This document shows positions 43,842-52,091 of a stretch of 60,680 nt of DNA, piece by piece. Position 1 is the stretch's first letter. Each line of letters opens with the position of its first letter. This DNA comes from a virus, in IMG/VR virus record IMGVR_UViG_3300042540_000300, positions 1-60,680 of that record, one strand, 5' to 3'. The notes under the pieces are model-generated. The model saw only the letters and a program-made list of their open reading frames with translations. It made no database searches and was not told where the DNA came from. A program made the translations under genes and the position numbers.

Positions 43842-45194
43842 ATGATGTTATTTCCTATTCTTAGACCAACTAAGATCGTAACTCTCTCGGCAGCAACTAA
43901 CAATGTCGATCTTTATTCTACATCGGGTAGCCCAGCATACCCTCTAAACTTACTTTGTTTTATCAATGCCAACATTGGTAGTTCTTCCGTTGCAACACCA
44001 GCATTTAGAACAGGAACATCCTGGAAGGGAGGTTCGCTACTGTATATCAAAAATGCTGCCACGATTACTGGTGCTGTCGGTGCATCAGGAACAGTAGGTA
44101 ACCCCGGAGCCGCAGGTAACGTAGGTGGTGTTGGTGCCGCTGGTAATACAGGAAATCCTGGTGCAAATGGTACCGTAGGTGGTGTTGGTGCCGCCGGGAC
44201 CGCCGGACAACCTGGTGCATCCGGTGCAGGCGGCAGAGGTGGTGCCGGCGCCGGCGGCGGTCGAGGTGCAGGACAAGCGGGCGGCGCTGGAGGCATCGGA
44301 GGTAGAGGAAATAATGGTCTAATAGGAGTCATCGGCGGTGTAGGAAATGCCGGCGGCATCGGCGGTGTAGGAAATAACGGCGGCATCGGCGGTGTAGGAA
44401 ATAACGGCGGCATCGGCGGTGTAGGAAATAACGGTCAATCTGGAGGTGTGGCTTTTCGAGCAGATACTATTTCAGGAATAAAAATTCTATTGAATAATAC
44501 AACAACTATTACTGGCGGAACCGGTGGTCCCGGAGGATCAGGTGGGCCAGGCGGCGCCGGCGGCCCAGGCGGCCCAGGCGGCGCAGGTGGCACTGGTGGT
44601 CGAGGAGGAATTGGTGGTCCAGGCGGGCCCGGCGGACGCGGCGGCGCCGGTGGTGCTGCTGGCGGCGGAGGCGGCGGTGGCGGCGGCGGTGGCGGTTCAT
44701 ATTCATACGGCGGCGGCGGCGGCGGCGGCGGTGGTGGATCTCCTGTAGGTGCCGGCGGCGCCCTTTCGCCGTTTGGACCATATGGTCCACCTGCATCTCC
44801 AGGACAAGTTGGCCAAGCTGGATTAGGAAATACAGGCGGCGCTGGCGGAGCAGGCGGTTCAGGCGGCGGTGTTCCTGCCGGCCCAGGTGGTCGAGGTGGT
44901 TCAATTGGTCAAGGCGGTAACGCCGGTGTCAACGGTCCTATATTCGCCGGCGGCGGTGGTGGTGTTGCAGGTGGTATTGGTACCGCAGGACAACCTGGCG
45001 GTATTGGTCTAACGGGATTAGCAGGACAACCAGGTGGTATTGGTCTGTCTGGACAACCAGGTGGTATTGGTCTGTCTGGACAAGCAGGTGGTATTGGTCT
45101 GTCTGGACAAGCAGGTGGTATTGGTAGTGGTGTTTCTGGTACTACCAACATCACATATATAAATGCAGGTACAATTAATGGCGGACAAGTCTAA
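43842..45194 (+). CDS. Polyglycine/collagen-like adhesin
   Basis: 450 residues. A 75-residue N-terminal head (ITGAV begins the repeats) is followed by Gly-X-Y triplets (GASGTVGNPGAAGNVGG), four copies of a 9-residue unit GGIGGVGNN-like, dense GGPGGAGGPGG stretches, a 12-Gly block interrupted by SYSYGG, and four to five GQPGGIGLS-like units. Such sequences form collagen or polyglycine-II helices, as in the tip adhesin gp38 of Salmonella phage S16. Lying after the large fibre, it is the likely tip adhesin. An ATG pair at 43842/43845 leaves the exact start open. Confidence 0.8.
   Translation: MMLFPILRPTKIVTLSAATNNVDLYSTSGSPAYPLNLLCFINANIGSSSVATPAFRTGTSWKGGSLLYIKNAATITGAVGASGTVGNPGAAGNVGGVGAAGNTGNPGANGTVGGVGAAGTAGQPGASGAGGRGGAGAGGGRGAGQAGGAGGIGGRGNNGLIGVIGGVGNAGGIGGVGNNGGIGGVGNNGGIGGVGNNGQSGGVAFRADTISGIKILLNNTTTITGGTGGPGGSGGPGGAGGPGGPGGAGGTGGRGGIGGPGGPGGRGGAGGAAGGGGGGGGGGGGSYSYGGGGGGGGGGSPVGAGGALSPFGPYGPPASPGQVGQAGLGNTGGAGGAGGSGGGVPAGPGGRGGSIGQGGNAGVNGPIFAGGGGGVAGGIGTAGQPGGIGLTGLAGQPGGIGLSGQPGGIGLSGQAGGIGLSGQAGGIGSGVSGTTNITYINAGTINGGQV
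44331..44438 (+). repeat. Tandem array, 4 x 27 bases, in the adhesin gene
   Basis: Four contiguous 27-base units (starts 44331, 44358, 44385, 44412), nearly identical, each encoding nine residues of the IGGVGNNGG type. Copies 2 and 3 are identical. The number of units is expected to vary by slippage or recombination without changing frame. Confidence 0.9.
44988..45131 (+). repeat. Second 27-base array in the adhesin gene
   Basis: Units begin at 44988, 45024, 45051, 45078 and 45105, each encoding GQ(P/A)GGIGLS-like nonapeptides; a 9-base spacer separates the first from the rest. Units differ by single bases (CCA versus GCA). Confidence 0.88.
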
Positions 45195-45211
45195 TAAAAT
45201 AGAGGGATTAA

Positions 45212-45733
45212 ATGGAAAATAATATTAAAATCTACTATAGAATAATCGAAATTGATAAAGAGAATAATTCTTTTGTTGTTAGATATTGGACAGATATTAT
45301 TACCGAAGATTCTTTGGCAACACATTTTGATGCTGTAGGAGATATAGCAAGAACTTCTGATGGTTATCCGGTAAGATGTCAGTCTGACATTAATGTACCT
45401 TTAGGTACTAATTTTAATCCAACGAGAGAAGATATACTTTATTCAATAGAAAAGGGTGCACCATCAGAGTGGTTTTTACTAAAAGAAAAATTAATGTTAG
45501 CTAACAACCAACCAAATTTGGATGTGGTTGAATCAATGTTACATGAAAAAAATGAATTTAATTATACAATTGATAAAGATTCACCAACAGATCCTTCAAA
45601 GGATCCTCTTAGTTATTTTAACGAAATCTTTGTGAAACTTTACAAAGAATTTCCTAATAAAGATATGACAATTACGTTTACTAATTCAGCATCGGCAAAC
45701 ACACTTCCTACAATAAAAATTGAATCTATTTAA
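45212..45733 (+). CDS. Fibre-associated protein, possible assembly factor
   Basis: 173 residues. The start IKIYYRIIEIDKENNSFVVRYWTDIITED, followed by DGYPVRCQSDINVPLG and a region with APSEWFLLKEKL, resembles proteins encoded beside fibres in marine T4-like phages, where they may act as fibre chaperones. The gene is distinctly AT-rich compared with the Gly-rich adhesin before it. Function is inferred from position. Confidence 0.6.
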   Translation: MENNIKIYYRIIEIDKENNSFVVRYWTDIITEDSLATHFDAVGDIARTSDGYPVRCQSDINVPLGTNFNPTREDILYSIEKGAPSEWFLLKEKLMLANNQPNLDVVESMLHEKNEFNYTIDKDSPTDPSKDPLSYFNEIFVKLYKEFPNKDMTITFTNSASANTLPTIKIESI

Positions 45734-45753
45734 CACATAATGAAAGATATAAT

Positions 45754-46374
45754 ATGATACATAATGATACCTTTACTAGAAGAAGAATAACACCATTTTA
45801 TGTGTGGTGGAAAGATGCTTTTACCAACGTCCAATTAGATCATTTTGAAAATATGTGTAGTAAATTTGATTTGTATAGAGGTGGAGTTGTAAAAGAAAAC
45901 GGACAGACAGTAGATGGATCGGTCAGAGTTTCGGATATTAAATTTTTCGAAAGAAATGATGAAACATCCTGGATATTTGATACCTATAATAATGTGATTG
46001 AATCCATAAATGATCAGTTTTATCAATTCGATCTGCATGGATATAATACTATTCAATATACAGTGTATAATGGAAATGAACAAGGTAAATATGATTGGCA
46101 CGGTGATACGGTACTTGGTTATGAATTAGAACCTGTTATGAAAATGCTTGATACCCGAAAACTTACACTTGTTATGCTTTTGAATGATAGAAATGAATTT
46201 GAAGGTGGTGATTTTCAAATAAATACCGGGCAAGAAAAAAATCCTTTGACAATTTGTATGGAAAGAGGAACTATTATTGCTTTTCCTTCATTTATGATTC
46301 ATCGTGTGACCCCTGTTTTATCAGGTGTTCGTAAATCAATTGTGATATGGGTAGAGGGTCCTAAGTTTCGGTAG
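45754..46374 (+). CDS. 2OG-Fe(II) oxygenase, prolyl-hydroxylase-like (fifth of five)
   Basis: 206 residues. The metal site is H116-G-D118 (YDWHGDTV) and H183 (MIHRVTPV), with Arg193 (GVRKSIVIWV) for 2-oxoglutarate. EFEGGDFQI and GTIIAFPSFMIHRV are typical for PiuC/P4H-like members. It is the only one of the five located among structural genes, and it follows an adhesin rich in Pro-Gly triplets, the kind of sequence hydroxylated by collagen prolyl hydroxylases. Hydroxylation of the adhesin is a hypothesis. AT-rich. Confidence 0.85.
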   Translation: MIHNDTFTRRRITPFYVWWKDAFTNVQLDHFENMCSKFDLYRGGVVKENGQTVDGSVRVSDIKFFERNDETSWIFDTYNNVIESINDQFYQFDLHGYNTIQYTVYNGNEQGKYDWHGDTVLGYELEPVMKMLDTRKLTLVMLLNDRNEFEGGDFQINTGQEKNPLTICMERGTIIAFPSFMIHRVTPVLSGVRKSIVIWVEGPKFR

Positions 46375-46379
46375 GAATC

Positions 46380-46386
46380 CTAAATA
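46380..46386 (+). promoter_or_regulatory. Late-type promoter before the neck genes
   Basis: CTAAATA, predicted start near 46392, leader of about 22 bases with AAAGGA before the ATG at 46414. It separates the fibre region from gp13-gp14-gp15. Confidence 0.6.
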
Positions 46387-46413
46387 GTATGAATAACTAC
46401 TAAAAGGATTGCC

Positions 46414-47163
46414 ATGTCACAGTCAGCACCAGCAAATAGAGAAGAATTTAAGGCTCTTTGCTTTCGTCAACTAGGTGAACCTGTAATCAAGGTCAACGTT
46501 GATGATGTGCAGGCCGAAGATTGTATAACTATTGCAGTCCAATATTTTCAGGAATTCCACTATGATGGAACCGAAAAGTCATATCTAAAACATCAAATCA
46601 CCGCCGGTGATATTGCCAACAATTATATTCAAATGTCCGAAGGTGTAAATTCCGTTACTCAGGTATTCCCTGTCGGTGGCACCAATCAATCCATGACATT
46701 TTTCGATCTAAGGTACCAGTTGCGTCTAAACGACCTCTGGGATCTTTCATCCACCTCCTATGTCAATTATGCTCTAACCATGCAGCATCTAAGAACATTG
46801 GACATGATCTTCTCAGGTGAAACACCAATCCGTTATAACAAGATCAACAACCGTCTCTATATCGACTGGGATTGGGGTAGTGATATTGAAGAAGGACAGT
46901 TTATCATTGCACAAGGTCGTGTCGTTACCGATCCAAATGCCTATAACCTATTCTGGAATGATCGTATGCTCAAGGCCTTAGGTACAGCATATATCAAGCG
47001 TCAGTGGGGAAATAATATGAAGAAATATGGTGGAATGCAGTTGGCAGGTGGTATAACCATGAATGGCCAGCAAGTTTTTGACGAAGCGGTGGCAGAAATC
47101 AAAGACTTAGAGCAAACTATTCGTGATACTTATCAAGAACCACCAGGATTCCTAGTAGGATAA
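46414..47163 (+). CDS. 13: Neck protein gp13
   Basis: 249 residues (T4 gp13: 309). REEFKALCFRQLGEPVIKVNVDDVQAEDCI, AVQYFQEFHYDGTEKSYLKHQI and YIKRQWGNNMKKYGGMQLAGGITMNGQ are conserved features of gp13, which forms the head-to-tail connector ring below the portal. First gene of a tightly spaced neck operon (one base to gp14). Confidence 0.92.
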   Translation: MSQSAPANREEFKALCFRQLGEPVIKVNVDDVQAEDCITIAVQYFQEFHYDGTEKSYLKHQITAGDIANNYIQMSEGVNSVTQVFPVGGTNQSMTFFDLRYQLRLNDLWDLSSTSYVNYALTMQHLRTLDMIFSGETPIRYNKINNRLYIDWDWGSDIEEGQFIIAQGRVVTDPNAYNLFWNDRMLKALGTAYIKRQWGNNMKKYGGMQLAGGITMNGQQVFDEAVAEIKDLEQTIRDTYQEPPGFLVG

Positions 47164-47164
47164 T

Positions 47165-48061
47165 ATGGCAGTCAACCGTTATTTCAACAATTATCCGTCA
47201 CAAGAAAGAATCAACAATGAACATTTGTTGATGGAAGACCTTATTGTTGAATCCATCCAGATTATGGGTCACAACGTTTATTATATTCCAAGAGAATCAT
47301 TTGATGAAGGTGATATGATCTTTGGTGAATATAAAAACTCGGCATTCAAGAAGGCCTATCTAATTGAGGCATATCTATTGAATGTTGGTGGGCACGAAGG
47401 ACAGCAAGACTTTTTCTCTAAGTTTGGTTTAGAGATTAGAGACAACGATAACTTTGTTATATCACGCAGATCAGTCCGTAGCATTATGCCTGGTTCTATT
47501 AGACAAAGACCACAAGAAGGTGATCTTGTCTATGTTCCTATTCTTCATAAAATGTTTGAAGTAAAGTTTGTTGAACATGAAGTTATGTTCCACCAAATCG
47601 GTAAGAAACTACCTTATGTGTATGAATTGAAATGTGAGGCCTTCCGTGCTTCTCAGGAACAGATTGCTACTGGTATTGATGAAGTTGATCAGGTAGGTAC
47701 AGACAATCTTTATACAATCAATATCAATCTTGTACCTTCTGCAAATATTTCACCCATCGATTACTTTATGGGTGAAACTGTATATCAGTCATCTAACAGT
47801 AATATAAATTCTGCATATGCACAGGCAACTGTCAAACAGTGGTTTGCATCTAATAATACATTGCAACTCTATAACATTGTTGGTCAGTTTACTAATAACT
47901 ATACGATAATTGGTAATACCAGTAATGCCATTTATACTACTATCAATGTCGATACAATCTCAGATTTGTCGGAATATGATATGTTCGACAACAAACAACT
48001 AAACACCGATGCCGGAGAGATTTTAGATTTGTCCGAGTTCAATCCATTTGGAACACCATAA
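47165..48061 (+). CDS. 14: Neck protein gp14
   Basis: 298 residues (T4 gp14: 256). QERINNEHLLMEDLIVESIQIMGHNVYYIPRE and FKKAYLIEAYLLNVGGHEGQQDFFSKFGLEIRD match gp14, which caps the filled head together with gp13. The C-terminal 100 residues (beginning DNLYTININL) contain a beta-rich extension compared with T4. Confidence 0.92.
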   Translation: MAVNRYFNNYPSQERINNEHLLMEDLIVESIQIMGHNVYYIPRESFDEGDMIFGEYKNSAFKKAYLIEAYLLNVGGHEGQQDFFSKFGLEIRDNDNFVISRRSVRSIMPGSIRQRPQEGDLVYVPILHKMFEVKFVEHEVMFHQIGKKLPYVYELKCEAFRASQEQIATGIDEVDQVGTDNLYTININLVPSANISPIDYFMGETVYQSSNSNINSAYAQATVKQWFASNNTLQLYNIVGQFTNNYTIIGNTSNAIYTTINVDTISDLSEYDMFDNKQLNTDAGEILDLSEFNPFGTP

Positions 48062-49069
48062 ATGTTAGGTAATAGTCCATTCTATCATCAACTTACTCGT
48101 AAGGCGGTCGTTCTATTCGGCCGTTTGTTTGATGATATCATTGTAGTTAGAAAGAATGACCAGTCCGGTGAGGAGGTCAATCGCTTTCGTGTTCCTTTGG
48201 TTTATTCACCAAAAGAGAAGATGGTTACTCGTATCTTCTCTGATCCAGATTTGCTAAGACAAATTCAGGTTATGCTACCAAGAATGGGTTTCGAGATTAC
48301 TGGTATTACCTATGATGCCTCTCGCAAACAAAACTCATTACTAAAGGCCGCAAGATCGAATACCACTACTCATGTTTCGGCGTCTTATATGGGTGTTCCG
48401 TATGATATCAATTTTCAATTGAATATTTATACAAGAAACATTGACGACGGTACCCATATTGTAGAGCAGATTTTACCGTTCTTCAATCCTGACTTTACAG
48501 TTACCACTAATATGATTCCTGATCTAGGAATGTATAAGGACGTTCCAATCATTCTCAACAATGTCTCTAATGATATTCAGTATGAGGGTGATTATGATTC
48601 AGTAAGATATGTCAATTGGACACTAAACTTTACCATGAAGATGTATTACTATGGTCCAATCTCATATCCAAAGATCATTCGTTCTATCTACACCAACATT
48701 TACAACGATCCTGCATTACAGTCTGGTTACATTGCCAGAATAAATGTGGCCAATGCTAATGGTGTATTCAAAGTAGATGATATGGTCTATCAGGGTAATA
48801 CATATCAGACTGCTACTGCATATGGTTCGGTTGTCAAATATAACTCCGATTTAGATCAGATGGTGATTGGTGCGGTTCAAGGAACATTCAAGGTAAATAC
48901 TGAAATTCATGCATTATCTACAAACGGCGTATGCACATTAGATTCATTCTATGTCATATCAATGAAACTTGCAGAGATAGTAATTACTCCAGATCCATCA
49001 ACGGCACAACCTACCGATGATTATGGTTATAATATTGAAGTCACCGAATGGCCAGAAACAGAATTATAA
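48062..49069 (+). CDS. 15: Tail completion/sheath terminator gp15
   Basis: 335 residues (T4 gp15: 272). YHQLTRKAVVLFGRLFDDIIVVRK, then VPLVYSPKEKMVTRIFSDPDL, VMLPRMGFEITGITYDASRK and the PYDINFQLNIYTRNIDDG segment are the family pattern. gp15 forms the hexameric ring that ends the tail and joins it to the neck. The extra C-terminal part contains a short beta module (YQGNTYQTATAYGSVV). Confidence 0.93.
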   Translation: MLGNSPFYHQLTRKAVVLFGRLFDDIIVVRKNDQSGEEVNRFRVPLVYSPKEKMVTRIFSDPDLLRQIQVMLPRMGFEITGITYDASRKQNSLLKAARSNTTTHVSASYMGVPYDINFQLNIYTRNIDDGTHIVEQILPFFNPDFTVTTNMIPDLGMYKDVPIILNNVSNDIQYEGDYDSVRYVNWTLNFTMKMYYYGPISYPKIIRSIYTNIYNDPALQSGYIARINVANANGVFKVDDMVYQGNTYQTATAYGSVVKYNSDLDQMVIGAVQGTFKVNTEIHALSTNGVCTLDSFYVISMKLAEIVITPDPSTAQPTDDYGYNIEVTEWPETEL

Positions 49070-49072
49070 ATA
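49065..49072 (+). promoter_or_regulatory. Late promoter TATAAATA before the S74 fibre gene
   Basis: A full T4-late octamer overlapping the gp15 stop, predicted start near 49078, ahead of the ATG at 49099. Confidence 0.7.
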
Positions 49073-49098
49073 CCTAACGAACAACTGCGGAAAAGGCA

Positions 49099-50448
49099 AT
49101 GGCAAAACAGACAATCAACATTGGAACAAATGCTAATGATGGTACCGGTGATACGCTAAGAAATGCGTTCGGTAAAGCAAGTAACAACTTCAATGAACTT
49201 TATAATAATGTAAGCAATGTTACTTCAAACCTTGCTAATCTTATTACCGTAGTCGATACTACTGATGGTGATCTTCTATTTCTAACATCATCCGCATTTG
49301 ATGTTGCCAATGATGCATATGGATATGCTAATCTTGTTCTTGGTTCGGCCCAGGCTGCCACACAAATTGCTAATACAGTAAATGGTGCTGCTGCTAATGC
49401 TAAAGCCGCATTTGACCTTGCCAATACGGTCAATACCACATTCTTCTCATATTATACCGCAACTAATACTGCTATCAATCTAATTCTAAATCTTAGTGGT
49501 ATTGCTAATACAATCAATGCTATTCTATCAGTAGTAGATGGAAATGCTGCGGCAGGTTTTGATCAGGCCAATGCTGCATATGTCAGATCCGATTTGGCGT
49601 GGAGTCAGGCAAATGTAGGCACAATACTTGCTCTTGGTGCAGGCGTCAATGCATCCGCTGCCTTTGTATTTGCTAATGGTGTTTCTACAAATACCACGGC
49701 ATCATATAGAGTTGCTAATTCATCCTATAATGTTACCAATGTTGCTTATGGTGCTGCTAATGCTGGATTCTTCAAGATAAACTCCGCATATACTGTAGTA
49801 AATGCCGCATTTGGTACAGCAAATTCCAAAATCAATACTGTAGATGGTGTATCAACTGGAACATTTACCGCAGAAGGTAATCTTGTAGTTTATGGTACAA
49901 GCACATTTGCATCTGGTTCACATATTCTGGATTCTAATGGTGCTACTTTTGGCAAAACTGTAAAGATCAAGGCAAACCCTGCATCTGGTATTTCCTATCT
50001 TTATTTCTATAATGCATCAGGAAGCACAGTTCTATCCAGCATTTATGCAAATACCGGCAACGCACACATTTCATCTAATGTCACTGTTCAAGGAAAAATT
50101 ACATCATCCGGTGATATCAGAACATATGGTGACATTTCCGGATTCTTTACATCTGACGAAAGATTCAAAGAAAACGTAACAAAAATACCTAATGCACTTG
50201 AAAAAGTAAACTCAATTACAGGTGTTGAGTTCGATTGGTCAGAAGAATATATCAACAATCATGGAGGTCTTGATGACTACTTTATTAGAAAACATGATGT
50301 TGGTGTCCTTGCACAACAATTAGAAAAGGTACTACCAGAGGCCGTTATTACAAGACCAGATGGAACAAAAGCAGTTAGATATGAAAGAGTTGTTCCTCTA
50401 CTAATCGAAGCCATAAATGAGTTGTCATCTAAAATAAACAAAGGATAA
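49099..50448 (+). CDS. Tail fibre protein with C-terminal S74 intramolecular chaperone
   Basis: 449 residues. The N-terminus INIGTNANDGTGDTLRNAFGKASNNFNELYNN is a widespread fibre attachment motif. An Asn/Ala-rich shaft follows. The last 98 residues begin TSDERFKENVTKI, the Peptidase_S74 chaperone, which trimerises the fibre and then cuts itself off at the Ser of this motif. The end (VRYERVVPLLIEAINELSSKI) is typical. Its location between neck and terminase genes could mean a neck whisker-type fibre or a second receptor-binding fibre. Confidence 0.85.
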   Translation: MAKQTINIGTNANDGTGDTLRNAFGKASNNFNELYNNVSNVTSNLANLITVVDTTDGDLLFLTSSAFDVANDAYGYANLVLGSAQAATQIANTVNGAAANAKAAFDLANTVNTTFFSYYTATNTAINLILNLSGIANTINAILSVVDGNAAAGFDQANAAYVRSDLAWSQANVGTILALGAGVNASAAFVFANGVSTNTTASYRVANSSYNVTNVAYGAANAGFFKINSAYTVVNAAFGTANSKINTVDGVSTGTFTAEGNLVVYGTSTFASGSHILDSNGATFGKTVKIKANPASGISYLYFYNASGSTVLSSIYANTGNAHISSNVTVQGKITSSGDIRTYGDISGFFTSDERFKENVTKIPNALEKVNSITGVEFDWSEEYINNHGGLDDYFIRKHDVGVLAQQLEKVLPEAVITRPDGTKAVRYERVVPLLIEAINELSSKINKG

Positions 50449-50450
50449 AA

Positions 50451-51164
50451 ATGGCACTTCAAAGTAATGGCCCTATATCTTTATCAGATATATCCAATCT
50501 AGCAAGAGGTAACACCAATCAACAGATAAACTTGTCTGATTGGGATGTTCGTTATTTGGCAGGCAAAGAAAAAGGCACAATCAAATTATCCGACGCCTAT
50601 TCTAAACCAGCACCTGGTTCAAGAACATATTCCACACCAGGTACATATACATTTCTTGTTCCACCATTTGTTACACTTACAGTTGATGTAATAGGAGGTT
50701 CAGGCGGTGGAGGTGGTGGATCCGATCACTTTCCATATTTGTATTGTTGGGGCGGCGGACCTGGTACCTCAGGTGGTACCTCAAGATTTGGATCAACTGT
50801 TCCTGTTGTAGGTCCTGGTGGCGCCGGTGCATCACAAGGTGGTTGTTATGGATATGGTGTAGGTGACTTAGATGCGGCAGACTCAGTAGGTACTGGCGGC
50901 GACACAAACACTACAGGACATACAGGCGGTTCAAGAGGACACGGATCTGGACCAGGCGGTGTATATTCAGATGGTGGACAAGGTGGTGACAGCGGTAGAG
51001 CAATAAAAGAATGGACACATCTTATAACTGATAATACTCCTGTTTGGAAAAGCAATGTTACGGTAACAGTAGGTAGTGCAGGTGTAGGCGGTTATCGTGG
51101 TAGTCAATGGTGCACTAATGGTGGTAATGGTACTGCCGGTTCTGTAACTATTGAGTGGGAATAA
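50451..51164 (+). CDS. Gly-rich short fibre / adhesin tip
   Basis: 237 residues. ALQSNGPISLSDI at the N-terminus and the YSTPGTYTFLVPPFVTLTVDVIGGSGGGGGG segment are typical of Gly-rich phage adhesins in which beta strands alternate with polyglycine loops. Later segments (GPGGAGASQGG, GHTGGSRGHGSGPGG) continue the pattern and the end GSVTIEWE closes the sheet. It follows the S74 fibre by two bases, so it may be its tip partner. Confidence 0.75.
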   Translation: MALQSNGPISLSDISNLARGNTNQQINLSDWDVRYLAGKEKGTIKLSDAYSKPAPGSRTYSTPGTYTFLVPPFVTLTVDVIGGSGGGGGGSDHFPYLYCWGGGPGTSGGTSRFGSTVPVVGPGGAGASQGGCYGYGVGDLDAADSVGTGGDTNTTGHTGGSRGHGSGPGGVYSDGGQGGDSGRAIKEWTHLITDNTPVWKSNVTVTVGSAGVGGYRGSQWCTNGGNGTAGSVTIEWE

Positions 51165-51165
51165 A

Positions 51166-51558
51166 ATGGACGAAGAACTATACATTAGAGTGGAAAAAGG
51201 CAAAGCAGTAGATCATCCTATTGCAGGATGGAATCTTCGTATGTTTCATCCTGATCTGAATCCAGAAAACCCTCCAAAAGGTTACGAAAGATTTACACGT
51301 TTACCTCCACCAGAATTAGACCGTTTTCAAAAAATTGAAGGTGTTGTCTATGAGAAAACTAATTATGGATGGCAAGACAAATATATAATTAGTGAAATGA
51401 CTGATGAAGAAAAACTATATGTTGAACAGTTGGATAATATTCTTACCGAAATCAAAACATATCCTGACAGCGAACTAAAAAAAGTTTCGAAATTGATTGA
51501 AAAAGGTAAACTTTCAAATGATCCTACTGTTATATTGGAACATTTGAGAAAACAGTAA
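51166..51558 (+). CDS. Probable fibre assembly protein
   Basis: 130 residues from the ATG at 51166 (a TTG at 51151 is in frame but overlaps the previous gene). The layout (LYIRVEKGKAVDHPIAGWNL, GYERFTRLPPPELDRFQ, GWQDKYIISEMTDEEK) resembles Tfa-type fibre chaperones, in which a short beta segment precedes an 'EMTxEEK' helix. Location directly after two fibre genes supports this. The assignment is inferred. Confidence 0.6.
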   Translation: MDEELYIRVEKGKAVDHPIAGWNLRMFHPDLNPENPPKGYERFTRLPPPELDRFQKIEGVVYEKTNYGWQDKYIISEMTDEEKLYVEQLDNILTEIKTYPDSELKKVSKLIEKGKLSNDPTVILEHLRKQ

Positions 51559-51569
51559 AGTGAATTATT

Positions 51570-52028
51570 ATGGGACTTGAGAAAAACTTATCAGATGCCT
51601 TAGGCATCAACCACGAGGAACCACCTAAAAAAGAAGTGGTTCCATATGAACCTGTGCATCAAGTAGAACCTCTTGACGATCAAGATGAAGATTATCTACT
51701 TGTTAGAAATACCCTTCGTAATCTAATTGAAAAGGGTAATGATGCATTAGAGGACATTTCCACTATTGCACGACAGAACGAATCCGCTAGAGGGTTTGAG
51801 GTAGTTGCCAACCTGATAAAAACTGTAGGAGAAACGTCCAAGGACCTATATAACCTACAGAAAATGAAAAGGGACCTAAAAGAACCTGATCCTGCATCCG
51901 ATCCAAGAAAGAAGGGTGCAGACCACATCAACGTGGAACAGGCCGTATTCGTAGGTTCTACTGCCGAACTATTGTCGGCAATCAAACAGAAACAGCAGGA
52001 AGACGAGCAGAAAACTATAGAAAACTAA
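51570..52028 (+). CDS. 16: Terminase small subunit gp16
   Basis: 152 residues (T4 gp16: 164). The middle part LVRNTLRNLIEKGNDALEDISTIARQNESARGFEVVANLIKTVGETSKDLYNLQKMKRDL forms the central helices that oligomerise gp16, and the C-terminal VEQAVFVGSTAELLSAIKQ is conserved in the family. gp16 stimulates the packaging ATPase and takes part in selecting concatemeric DNA. It precedes gp17 as in T4, but a small gene intervenes. Confidence 0.9.
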   Translation: MGLEKNLSDALGINHEEPPKKEVVPYEPVHQVEPLDDQDEDYLLVRNTLRNLIEKGNDALEDISTIARQNESARGFEVVANLIKTVGETSKDLYNLQKMKRDLKEPDPASDPRKKGADHINVEQAVFVGSTAELLSAIKQKQQEDEQKTIEN

Positions 52029-52066
52029 ATAGGAATGTCCGTCACGGAGCACCACCTCCCACGGAC
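52025..52066 (+). promoter_or_regulatory. Late-type promoter with start-site hairpin (gp16-gp17 interval)
   Basis: CTAAATA at 52025-52031 predicts a transcript start at 52037. Exactly there GTCCGT (52037-52042) pairs with ACGGAC (52061-52066), with an inner stem GGAG (52046-52049) / CTCC (52056-52059). The ATG at 52035 would lie upstream of this start, so it is not used here as the start of the next gene. Confidence 0.55.
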
Positions 52067-52091
52067 TCTAACGCTAAACAGGAGCGCCAGC

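Noticed and set aside
43913-44413. Long Pro-rich open frames on the minus strand opposite the adhesin (also 44509-44904 and 44909-45154)
   Set aside because: They mirror GGX codons of the adhesin, which give stop-free Pro-rich antisense frames. They have no ribosome-binding site and lie wholly inside a well-supported gene.
44331-45131. CRISPR-like array
   Set aside because: The regular repeats have no spacers and translate in frame as nonapeptide units of the adhesin.
46380-46402. Start-site hairpin at the neck-gene promoter (TAGTA/TACTA)
   Set aside because: Its left arm overlaps the promoter box itself and would not be in the predicted transcript.
52035-52091. Earlier start (52035) for the homing-type protein
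   Set aside because: It would lie ahead of the transcript start predicted from the CTAAATA box and inside the hairpin; 52092 has GGAG at a usable distance. A read-through transcript could still use it.
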